From the NCBI RefSeq assembly GCF_900090315.1, contig NZ_FMHZ01000002.1, positions 4,558,501 through 4,622,500 on the forward strand: a stretch of 64,000 nucleotides of DNA, given 5' to 3'. The notes under the pieces are model-generated. The model had not been told where the DNA came from. It saw only the letters and a program-made list of their open reading frames with translations, and did no database searches. This DNA comes from Micromonospora citrea. Lineage in GTDB: Bacteria > Actinomycetota > Actinomycetes > Mycobacteriales > Micromonosporaceae. The position numbers and the translations under genes were made by a program. This document shows positions 45,047 to 52,708 of this stretch, in pieces. The stretch's first letter is position 1. The number at the start of each line of letters is the position of its first letter.

Positions 45047-45050
<4 letters not shown>
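44238..45050 (-). CDS. ABC-2 type transporter permease
   Basis: 270 aa with six hydrophobic segments (WWWLAIGAFLSIALAFAFN, LGLMFVMLIGILMVTNEFF, LLGFAFWLVTTVIDLIAGATFL, LLAYAIWTVLGVGIGTLI, AVLYLVGTQVVGLLFMLL and WWVGALVLIGYAVVSGAVGIMI). Its N-terminus MNLVRSELLKIRTTSTWWW is typical of these permeases. Its ATG overlaps the ATPase stop. Substrate unknown. Confidence 0.9.
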
Positions 45051-45982
<932 letters not shown>

Positions 45983-46077
45983 TGCTCTCCTTCGTGCGGG
46001 GGCGTCGGGGTACGCCGTTACACAGCGTGGCGGTCCGGCGCAACGAGGTCAATCAGGCGCGCTCCGTAGATCCACCT

Positions 46078-46112
46078 CCCCCTCAGGCAGGAGGCCCTCC
46101 TCCCCGAGGGGG
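46078..46112. terminator. Stem-loop at the end of the hotdog-like gene
   Basis: CCCCCTC (46078-46084) with GAGGGGG (46106-46112), with an inner AGGAGG/CCTCCT stem. It overlaps the first bases of the neighbouring stop on the low side of 46114. Confidence 0.5.
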
Positions 46113-46113
46113 A

Positions 46114-46776
46114 TCAGCCGGCGTGGGCCGCCACGGCGATCCAGGTCGCGCGGGCCCAGGCCAGGAGCGTGCCGTCGGGGGCGTACAGGCTGGTGTGCAC
46201 GAGCGCCTTGCGGCCCTCGCCGCCGACCATCGCGCCGGTCACCACGCACTCGTCGCCCGGCGCGGGCAGCGCCGCGACCGTCGCGGAGATCCGGCCGAGG
46301 ACGTACGGGCGGCCGGGGGCGATGACCGCCCAGCCGCCGGGGCAGTCCAGCGCGGCCCAGACCGTGGCGGCGGTGACCGGGCCGGGCACCCGGAACGGCG
46401 CGGCGGTCCGGCCGTCCGGCAGCCGGCCGGGGAAGATCCGCAGCCCGTCCGGCCGGTCGGGGCCGCACACGTAGCAGCCGGGGAAGGGGTGGTCCACCAG
46501 CCCGGGGTACGCCGCCGACGCGGCCCGCGCCGTCGGCAGGTCCACCGGCGGCACGACCGTCCGGGCGTCCTGCGCCGGGCGGACCTGCGCGACGACCACG
46601 CCGTCGGGGCCGCGTACCTCCCCGTCGACCACGGTCAGCGGGGTCTCCAGCGGCGGTGGCCGGCGCAGCGTCACCTCGACCGGCCCGGGGGCGCCGGACG
46701 CGGCGGCGAAGACGCCGGCGCTCCAGCCGCCGTTGCCCGAGCCGGGCGGCCCGTTGAAGCGCGACTCGATGATCAT
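46114..46776 (-). CDS. Hotdog-fold (thioesterase-like) protein
   Basis: 220 aa. N-terminus SRFNGPPGSGNGGWSAGVFAA is typical of acyl-ACP/CoA thioesterase-like hotdog proteins (GxGNGGxxAG); the second half has PGCYVCGPDRPDGLRIFPG and AALDCPGGWAVI followed by a second hotdog (VTGAMVGGEGRKALVHTSLYAPDGTLLAWARATWIAV). Two hotdog halves in one chain. Substrate unknown. Divergent from the OlsB-like gene; GGAGG lies upstream of the ATG. Confidence 0.7.
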   Translation of the reverse strand: MIIESRFNGPPGSGNGGWSAGVFAAASGAPGPVEVTLRRPPPLETPLTVVDGEVRGPDGVVVAQVRPAQDARTVVPPVDLPTARAASAAYPGLVDHPFPGCYVCGPDRPDGLRIFPGRLPDGRTAAPFRVPGPVTAATVWAALDCPGGWAVIAPGRPYVLGRISATVAALPAPGDECVVTGAMVGGEGRKALVHTSLYAPDGTLLAWARATWIAVAAHAG

Positions 46777-46929
46777 CAGACATCCTCCGTGGCGTGGCGC
46801 CCGGCCCCGTCGCCGGCACGCGCCGCCGGCAGCCTCGCACGCCGTCGGCCCGACACCGGCACGGGCCGTTCACCTCATCGACACTCCTCACCCCGCCGCC
46901 CGGCAACCCGGACCGCCTACACAGGTGCC

Positions 46930-47700
46930 ATGGCCGTTCTGCACGCCGCTGGCACACCCCTGACGACCAGCGGATACACCTTGCTGATCGCCGACGACCC
47001 GAGTGCGGTCGCGGCGGCGCAACGTCTGCGTCACGAGGTGTTCGGCGCCGAACTCGGCGCCACCCTCCGCCCGGGCGACGTCGGGCTCGACGTCGACGAG
47101 TTCGACGCGTACTGCGACCACCTGATCGTCCGTCGGGAGGGCACCGGCGAGGTCGTCGGCACGTACCGTCTCCTGCCGCCGGGCCGCACCGACCGCCGGT
47201 ACGCCGAGACCGAGTTCGACCTCGCGGCGCTCGACCCGCTCCGCGACCAACTCGTCGAGGCCGGCCGGTCCTGTGTGCACCCCGACCACCGCTGCGGCGC
47301 GGTGATCAACCTGATGTGGGCCGGCATCATCCGCTACCTGCACCTGCGCGGGTCGCGCTGGCTCGGCGGCTGCGCCTCGGTGCCGGTGGCCGACGGGGGC
47401 GGTGCCGCCGCCGCGGTGTGGCGGGAGGTCCGAGGCCGGCACCTGGCCCCGCCGCCACTGCGGGTGCGCCCGCACCGCCCCTGGTTCGCCGAGCCGGACG
47501 CGGCGTCGGCGCCGGTCGACGGGCCGGCCGGCCGGGCCGCGCTGCCGCCGCTGCTGCGCGGCTACCTGCGCCTCGGGGCGTGGGTCTGCGGCGAGCCCGC
47601 GTACGACCCGGACTTCGGGGTGGCCGACTTCTACGTGCTCTTCTCCCTGGACCGGATGAGCCCCCGCTACCTGCGGCACTTCCTCGGGACGCGACGGTGA
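46930..47700 (+). CDS. OlsB-like GNAT N-acyltransferase (hemolysin-like, COG3176 type)
   Basis: 256 aa. Reads LRHEVFGAELGATL…GLDVDEFDAYCDHLIVRR…GTYRLLPP…YAETEFDLAALDPLRDQLVEAGRSCVHPDHRCGAVINLMWAGIIRYLHLRGSRWLGGCASV, the pattern of ornithine:acyl-ACP N-acyltransferases. It would attach a 3-hydroxyacyl chain to an amino acid, most simply ornithine. Its stop overlaps the start of a PlsC-type acyltransferase (GTGA), as in OlsB-OlsA systems. Ornithine as substrate is inferred. Confidence 0.8.
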   Translation: MAVLHAAGTPLTTSGYTLLIADDPSAVAAAQRLRHEVFGAELGATLRPGDVGLDVDEFDAYCDHLIVRREGTGEVVGTYRLLPPGRTDRRYAETEFDLAALDPLRDQLVEAGRSCVHPDHRCGAVINLMWAGIIRYLHLRGSRWLGGCASVPVADGGGAAAAVWREVRGRHLAPPPLRVRPHRPWFAEPDAASAPVDGPAGRAALPPLLRGYLRLGAWVCGEPAYDPDFGVADFYVLFSLDRMSPRYLRHFLGTRR

Positions 47701-48605
47701 GCGCCGCGCCCCTGTGGCTACCCGCGTCGGGGTGCGGTCCCGCCTGCCTCCCGGTGGCCGGCGAGGTGCCGTCCGTGCCGGTGCTCCGCCGGGCGGGCCG
47801 GCTGCTGGCCGTGCTCGGGATGCTGGGGGCGGGCGCCCTGCTCGCCCCGCTGCTGCCGGTGCTGCCGGCGGGGGAGCGGGCGGCGGCCGTGCGCGGCTGG
47901 GCCCGCGGCACGCTGCGCGCCCTCGGCGTACGGCTGGCGGTGCGCGGCCGGGCACCCCGACGGGCGGCGCTGCTGGCCGCCAACCACGCCTCCTGGCTGG
48001 ACGTGCTGGCGCTGCTGGCGGTCGCGCCGGCCCGGATGGTGGCCAAGCGGGAGGTGCGGTCCTGGCCGCTGGTCGGGCTGCTCGCGGCGGCCGCCGGCAC
48101 CGTCCTGGTCGACCGGTCCCGCCCGCGCGACCTGCCGGCGACGGTCGCCCGCGTCGCCGCCGCGCTGCGTGCCGGCCGCCCGGTGGCGGTCTTCCCGGAG
48201 GGTACGACGTGGTGCGGCGCCGCCGACGCGCCCGGCTGCCGGCCCCGCCGAGGGTTCCGGCCGGCGCTGTTCCAGGCCGCCGTCGACGCCGGGGCGCCCG
48301 TGGTGCCGGTGCGGATCGGCTACCGGTGCGCCGCGACGGGCGCGGCGACCACGGCAGCCGCCTTCGTCGGCGACGACGACCTGCTCCGCTCGCTGACCCG
48401 GGTGCTCGCCGCCCGGGGGCTGGAGGTGCGGGTGGCCGTCTCCGCCGCGCTGTACCCGGCCCGGGACGCCGACCGGCGGCTGCTCGCCCGGGCCGCCGAG
48501 TCGGCCGTGCACCTCGTGCCGCCGCCCGCCCGCCCGGCGGAGACCCGGCGGCCGGCCCGGCCACGCCGCCCCGGCCGCGTCCGGGGGCTGGGTCTGGCCG
48601 CCTGA
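47697..48605 (+). CDS. OlsA/PlsC-type 1-acyl-glycerol(or lyso-ornithine-lipid) acyltransferase
   Basis: 302 aa. The acyltransferase boxes are NHASWLD (H-X4-D), then KREVRSWPLVGLLAAAAGTVLVDRS and VAVFPEGTTW (EGT box). One or two N-terminal helices (AGRLLAVLGMLGAGALLAPLL). Coupled by GTGA overlap to the OlsB-like gene; together they could make an ornithine-type aminolipid. The 3' end, including the stop codon, is tandemly repeated downstream. Confidence 0.85.
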   Translation: MSAAPLWLPASGCGPACLPVAGEVPSVPVLRRAGRLLAVLGMLGAGALLAPLLPVLPAGERAAAVRGWARGTLRALGVRLAVRGRAPRRAALLAANHASWLDVLALLAVAPARMVAKREVRSWPLVGLLAAAAGTVLVDRSRPRDLPATVARVAAALRAGRPVAVFPEGTTWCGAADAPGCRPRRGFRPALFQAAVDAGAPVVPVRIGYRCAATGAATTAAAFVGDDDLLRSLTRVLAARGLEVRVAVSAALYPARDADRRLLARAAESAVHLVPPPARPAETRRPARPRRPGRVRGLGLAA

Positions 48606-48745
48606 TCGCGCGTTCGGCCTGACCGCGCCGCCCGACCGCGCCGCTCCGACCGTGCCCGAGGGCTGGGTCTGGCCGCCTGATCGCGCGTTCGGCCCGGCCG
48701 CGCCGCCCCGACCGTGCCCGGAGGGCTGGGCCTGGCCGCCTGACC
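48585..48745. repeat. Tandem duplication of the 3' end of the PlsC-type gene
   Basis: An exact 35-nt copy of 48585-48619 (including stop codon TGA at 48603) lies at 48660-48694, and a degenerate third copy starts at 48723. All copies contain the CCGCCTGA stop region. The 3' flank of the gene has been duplicated two times. Confidence 0.8.
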
Positions 48746-48764
48746 CGGCGTCCGGCTGTCGCGC

Positions 48765-48794
48765 TTGCTGTATCGCGATGTATCGCGTTACTGT
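48765..48794 (+). promoter_or_regulatory. Promoter of the DUF4097-padR operon with operator repeats
   Basis: -35 TTGCTG (48765-48770), 18-nt spacer, -10 TACTGT (48789-48794). Two copies of TGTATCGCG (48769-48777 and 48779-48787) fill the spacer. TATCGCG motifs suit PadR regulators, and a PadR gene is in this operon, so this is its probable operator. Confidence 0.65.
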
Positions 48795-48843
48795 CGTGGG
48801 ACACGCCGCGCCGCCTCCGGCGCGCCGCCGGAAGGAGGGCGCC

Positions 48844-49674
48844 GTGACCGCCTGGACCGTGGCCGCCCCGCGGCGGCTCACCCTGGACGAGCCGGTCACC
48901 CGGCTCGACGTCCGACTGCTCGGCGGCAGCCTCAACGTCGTGGCCAGCGACGGCCCGGCCCGGGTCGACGTCACCCGGGTCGGACGCCGGCCGGTACTGG
49001 TGGAGCACCGCGACGGCCGGCTCTCCGTGCGCCAGGAGCGGCACCGACGGTGGTCGGAGTTCGCCTGGTGGCTGGGACCGCTGTCCCGGCTGCTCCGGGT
49101 CGACGTCTCCGTCGCGGTCCCCGCCGACGTGCTGGCCGAACTGGAGCTGGTGGACGGCTCGCTGGTCGCGTCGGGCCTGCGTGGCCGCACCAGGGTCGAG
49201 GTGAGGGCGGGCCGGATCACGCTGATGGGGCTGCGCGGCGACACCTCGGCGAAGATCACGTCGGGCCCGGTCGAGGCGCTCGGCGTGGCGGGCGACCTCG
49301 ACATGGAGACGGTCTCGGGCGAGGTGACCCTCGCCGACAGCGCGGCCGGGCAGGTGCGCGCCCGGACCGTCTCCGGCGCCATCACCTGCGACCTGGACAA
49401 CCCCCGACGCAGCGACATCCGGCTCAGCACGATCTCCGGCAGCATCACCGTCCGGGTCCGCGAGGACAGCGACCTCGCCGTCCGCCTGCACACCGCCGCG
49501 GGCCGGATCACCAGCGGCTTCGCCCAGGTGCGCGGCAGTGCCGCGCCCGGGGCCGTGGTCGACAGCGAGGGAGTGCTCGGCGCGGGCGAGGGTAGGCTCT
49601 GGGCGTCCGCCACGTCGGGCAGCATCGCGCTGCTCGCGCGCCCCGCGGGCACCGACGAGGAGGAGCTGCCGTGA
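48844..49674 (+). CDS. DUF4097-family beta-helix protein
   Basis: 276 aa. A C-terminal repeated beta-strand pattern (VRAGRITLMGLRGDTSAKITSGPVEALGVAGDLDMETVSGEVTLADSAAGQVRARTVSGAITCDL…ISGSITVRVRE) typical of DUF4097 domains, without a signal peptide or a membrane helix. Function unknown; often next to PadR genes. GTG start with GGAGG upstream. Stop overlaps the PadR start (GTGA). Confidence 0.82.
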   Translation: MTAWTVAAPRRLTLDEPVTRLDVRLLGGSLNVVASDGPARVDVTRVGRRPVLVEHRDGRLSVRQERHRRWSEFAWWLGPLSRLLRVDVSVAVPADVLAELELVDGSLVASGLRGRTRVEVRAGRITLMGLRGDTSAKITSGPVEALGVAGDLDMETVSGEVTLADSAAGQVRARTVSGAITCDLDNPRRSDIRLSTISGSITVRVREDSDLAVRLHTAAGRITSGFAQVRGSAAPGAVVDSEGVLGAGEGRLWASATSGSIALLARPAGTDEEELP

Positions 49675-50276
49675 CCGCCGTGTTCAGTCACGGGCGGCTC
49701 CGGCTCTACCTGCTCAAACTCCTCGACGACGGCCCGAAGCACGGCTACGAGCTGATCCGTCTGCTGGAGGAGCGCTTCCTCGGCCTCTACGCGCCCAGCG
49801 CCGGCACCATCTACCCCCGCCTGCAACGCCTGGAGGCCGACGGGCTCGTCGCCCACACCGCCGTCGGCGGCCGCAAGGTATACGAGATCACCGACGCCGG
49901 CCGGGCCGAGCTGCGCCACCGGGCCGGCGAGCTGACCGCCCTGGAGTCGGACATCGCGGCCTCGGTCGAGGACCTGTCCGCCCTGGCCGGGGAGATCCGG
50001 GCCGAGGTACGCGGCTCCGTCCGCGACCTGAAACGGGAGCTGCGGGAGGCGGCCCGACAGTCCCGCCAGGCCCGGTCGACGCCCTCGGCGCCCGCCCCGA
50101 CCCACCCGCCCGCGCCGCAGACGGCCCCGCTCGCCGAGTTCGACCAGCGGCTGGCCGCCTTCACCGTCGAGATGGGCGCCCTGGTACGGTCCCGCCGGCT
50201 CACCGACTCCCAGGTGCGTACGGCGATCCGGCTGCTCGACGGCGCGCTGGACGGCCTGCGCCGGCTGCTGCGCTGA
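49671..50276 (+). CDS. PadR-family transcriptional regulator
   Basis: 201 aa. Winged-helix domain: SHGRLRLYLLKLLDDGPKHGYELIRLLEERF…PSAGTIYPRLQRLEADGLVAH, then the wing GGRKVYEITDAG. A long helical C-terminus with Arg/Ala and a PAP-rich linker follows. Coupled to the DUF4097 gene; probably represses this operon through TGTATCGCG repeats in the promoter. Confidence 0.9.
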   Translation: MTAVFSHGRLRLYLLKLLDDGPKHGYELIRLLEERFLGLYAPSAGTIYPRLQRLEADGLVAHTAVGGRKVYEITDAGRAELRHRAGELTALESDIAASVEDLSALAGEIRAEVRGSVRDLKRELREAARQSRQARSTPSAPAPTHPPAPQTAPLAEFDQRLAAFTVEMGALVRSRRLTDSQVRTAIRLLDGALDGLRRLLR

Positions 50277-50326
50277 CTCCGGGCGGCGCGCCGCGCGGTG
50301 ACCGGCCCCCGCCGCCTCCACCGGCC

Positions 50327-50381
50327 TCACAGGTTTTTTTCAGCGACCGCCCAGCGCGGACGCAGCGACGGCGCGGATGAT
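50327..50381 (+). promoter_or_regulatory. Tandem PhoP-type direct repeats and -10 of the response-regulator gene
   Basis: Four 7-bp repeats on an 11-bp period: TCACAGG (50327), TTTCAGC (50338), GCCCAGC (50349), ACGCAGC (50360). The last ends 9 nt before the -10 GATGAT (50376-50381), itself 7 nt before the ATG at 50389. It resembles the PhoP box of M. tuberculosis (TCACAGC-N4). Confidence 0.75.
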
Positions 50382-50388
50382 GGGCGGC

Positions 50389-51090
50389 ATGGCCGCTACC
50401 CAGACCGAGGCGCGACTGCTCGTCGTCGAGGACGATCCCAACATCCTCGAACTGCTCTCCGCGAGCCTGCGCTTCGCGGGCTTCGACGTGGCCACCGCGA
50501 CCAGCGGCAGCGCCGCCCTGCACGCCGCCAAGGACCACCGGCCCGACCTCGTCGTGCTGGACGTGATGCTGCCCGACCTGGACGGCTTCGAGGTCATCCG
50601 GATGCTGCGCGAGGGCGGCACCCGCACCCCGGTGGTCTTCCTCACCGCCCGCGACGCCACCGACGACAAGATCCGCGGGCTGACCCTGGGCGGCGACGAC
50701 TACGTCACCAAGCCGTTCAGCCTGGAGGAGCTCACCGCCCGGATCCGGGCGGTGCTGCGCCGCACCAGCACCGGCGAGCAGGCGCCCTCCCGGCTCACCT
50801 TCGCCGACCTGGAGCTGGACGAGGAGACCCACGAGGTGCACCGGGCCGGCCAGCGGGTGCAGCTGTCGCCGACCGAGTTCAAGCTGCTGCGCTACCTGAT
50901 GCTGAACGCCAACCGGGTGCTGTCCAAGGCGCAGATCCTCGACCACGTGTGGAACTACGACTTCCGCGGCGACGACAACATCGTCGAGTCGTACATCTCC
51001 TACCTGCGCCGGAAGGTGGACAACACCCAACCCCGGCTGATCCACACCCTCCGGGGCGTGGGCTACGTGCTGCGCAAGCCGGCGGCGTGA
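50389..51090 (+). CDS. OmpR/PhoP-type response regulator
   Basis: 233 aa (two further in-frame ATGs at 50377 and 50380, but the -10 fits 50389). Receiver: LLVVEDDPNILELL (acid pair), LVVLDVMLPDLDG (phospho-Asp), DDYVTKPFSLEELTARI (Lys). The C-terminal OmpR winged helix has LSPTEFKLLRYLMLNANRVLSKAQILDHVW and NIVESYISYLRRKVDNTQPRLIHTLRGVGYVLRK. Closely resembles M. tuberculosis PhoP and TrcR in my memory. Coupled with the kinase (GTGA overlap). Probably autoregulated through the tandem repeats. Confidence 0.93.
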   Translation: MAATQTEARLLVVEDDPNILELLSASLRFAGFDVATATSGSAALHAAKDHRPDLVVLDVMLPDLDGFEVIRMLREGGTRTPVVFLTARDATDDKIRGLTLGGDDYVTKPFSLEELTARIRAVLRRTSTGEQAPSRLTFADLELDEETHEVHRAGQRVQLSPTEFKLLRYLMLNANRVLSKAQILDHVWNYDFRGDDNIVESYISYLRRKVDNTQPRLIHTLRGVGYVLRKPAA

Positions 51091-52646
51091 ACCCGGTACA
51101 CCAGGGGAAGACATGGCTGCGCGGCGTCCCGCTGCGGGTGAAGCTGGTCGCCGCGGTGCTCGCCCTGGTCGCCGCCGCCCTCCTGGTGATCAGCTCGCTG
51201 ACCACCGTCTTCCTCCGGGGCTACCTCATCGAGCAGGTGGACGAGGAACTGAGCCGCACCACCGGCTCAGTGGCCGCGGTGTTGAACCTGTACAAGGAAG
51301 GCCGGAGAGGCACCACCACGCTGCCCAGCGACTTCATCATTTCGTTGGCCCAGCCGACCGGGGTGATGTCGCCCGAGTACGACAGCCGCAACATCCGCCC
51401 GGAACAGTTGCCGCGACTACCGAGCACCACCGAGGGGTTCGCTGCGCTGGTCGGCGAGCCGCGCACCGTGACCGCGCAGGACCACAGGTCTCGCTGGCGG
51501 ATGCTCTACACCCAGTTGGACGACGGTGAGGTCCTGGCCGTCGGGCAGCACCTCACCGACGTCGACCTGGCGGTCAAGCGCCTGGTCTGGATAGACCTGC
51601 TGGTCGGCGGCGCGGTGCTGATCCTGCTCGCCTCCATCGGCGCGGCGATCGTCCGGACCAGCCTGAAACCGCTGGTGGAGATCGAGCGTACGGCCGCCGC
51701 GATCGCCGGCGGTGATCTCACCCGGCGGGTGCCCGACCCGGAGGAGGGGCAGCCCGTCCCGACCTCGGAGCTGGGCCGGCTCTCCCGGGCGTTGAACGCC
51801 ATGCTGACGCAGATCGAGGCCGCCTTCACCGCGCGCGCCGCCTCCGAGACGGCCGCCCGGGCCGCCGAGGCCGGCGCCCGGGACGCGGCCGGCGCCGCAC
51901 GCGCCTCGGAGGCGCGGGCCCGGCGCTCCGAGGAGCGGATGCGGCAGTTCGTCGCGGACGCCTCGCACGAGCTGCGGACCCCGCTGACCACCATCCGGGG
52001 CTTCGCCGAGCTGTACCGGCAGGGCGCGGCGAGCGCGCCGGAGCAGACCGCCGACCTGCTGCGCCGGATCGAGCAGGAGGCCGCCCGGATGGGCCTGCTG
52101 GTGGAGGACCTGCTGCTGCTGGCCCGCCTGGACCGGGAACGGCCGCTCTCCCTCGCCCCGGTGGAGCTGCCCGTGCTGGCCAGCGACGCGGTCGAGGCCG
52201 CCCGGGTGATGGCGCCGGAGCGCAGGGTGGAACTGGAGATCGAGCCCGGCTCCGGGCCGCTGGTGGTCTACGGCGACGACGCCCGGCTCCGCCAGGTGAT
52301 CGGCAACCTGATGACCAACGCCCTCACGCACACCCCGCCGGAGGCCTCGGTGACGCTGCGGCTGCGGGCCGAGGCGGGGAACCTCGCCGTGGCGGAGGTG
52401 GCGGACACCGGCCCCGGGCTCACCCCCGACCAGGCGGAGCGGGTCTTCGAGCGCTTCTACCGCGTCGACGCGGCGCGTACCCGGCGAGCCGGCGGAAACA
52501 CCGGCACCGGGCTCGGCCTGGCCATCGTCGCGGCACTGGTGCGGGCCCACCACGGCACCGTCGAGGTGACCGACACCCCGGGCGGAGGCTCGACCTTCCG
52601 GGTCCGGCTGCCGCTCGCGCCCGACACCGAGGGCGACGGCGAGTGA
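51087..52646 (+). CDS. Membrane sensor histidine kinase (HisKA-type)
   Basis: 519 aa. Two membrane helices bracket an external sensor domain (first LVAAVLALVAAALLVISSLTTVFL, second LVWIDLLVGGAVLILLASIGAAIVRTSL), then a HAMP domain, an Ala-rich helical linker, the H box FVADASHELRTPLTTIRGFAELYRQG and the ATPase (NLMTNALTHTPPEASV, VADTGPGLTPDQAERVFERFYRVDAARTRRAGGNTGTGLGLAIVAALV). Signal unknown. The GTG overlaps the regulator stop. The next gene, a periplasmic-type protease with its own PhoP-type repeats, suggests envelope stress. Confidence 0.94.
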   Translation: MNPVHQGKTWLRGVPLRVKLVAAVLALVAAALLVISSLTTVFLRGYLIEQVDEELSRTTGSVAAVLNLYKEGRRGTTTLPSDFIISLAQPTGVMSPEYDSRNIRPEQLPRLPSTTEGFAALVGEPRTVTAQDHRSRWRMLYTQLDDGEVLAVGQHLTDVDLAVKRLVWIDLLVGGAVLILLASIGAAIVRTSLKPLVEIERTAAAIAGGDLTRRVPDPEEGQPVPTSELGRLSRALNAMLTQIEAAFTARAASETAARAAEAGARDAAGAARASEARARRSEERMRQFVADASHELRTPLTTIRGFAELYRQGAASAPEQTADLLRRIEQEAARMGLLVEDLLLLARLDRERPLSLAPVELPVLASDAVEAARVMAPERRVELEIEPGSGPLVVYGDDARLRQVIGNLMTNALTHTPPEASVTLRLRAEAGNLAVAEVADTGPGLTPDQAERVFERFYRVDAARTRRAGGNTGTGLGLAIVAALVRAHHGTVEVTDTPGGGSTFRVRLPLAPDTEGDGE

Positions 52647-52647
52647 C

Positions 52648-52702
52648 TTTCAGCCAACATTCAGGCCGGTTCCAGGCTGGTCGCAGTGGCACGAGCGAAG
52701 CT
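52648..52702 (+). promoter_or_regulatory. Tandem PhoP-type direct repeats and -10 of the HtrA gene
   Basis: Four 7-bp repeats on an 11-bp period: TTTCAGC (52648), ATTCAGG (52659), TTCCAGG (52670), TCGCAGT (52681). The last ends 9 nt before the -10 GAAGCT (52697-52702), which is 6 nt before the ATG. Geometry identical to the repeats before the regulator gene. Confidence 0.75.
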
Positions 52703-52708
52703 GGATCC

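Noticed and set aside
50334..50340. Run of seven T as a terminator tail
   Set aside because: No stem before it. The T run belongs to the spacer and second unit of the 11-bp repeats.
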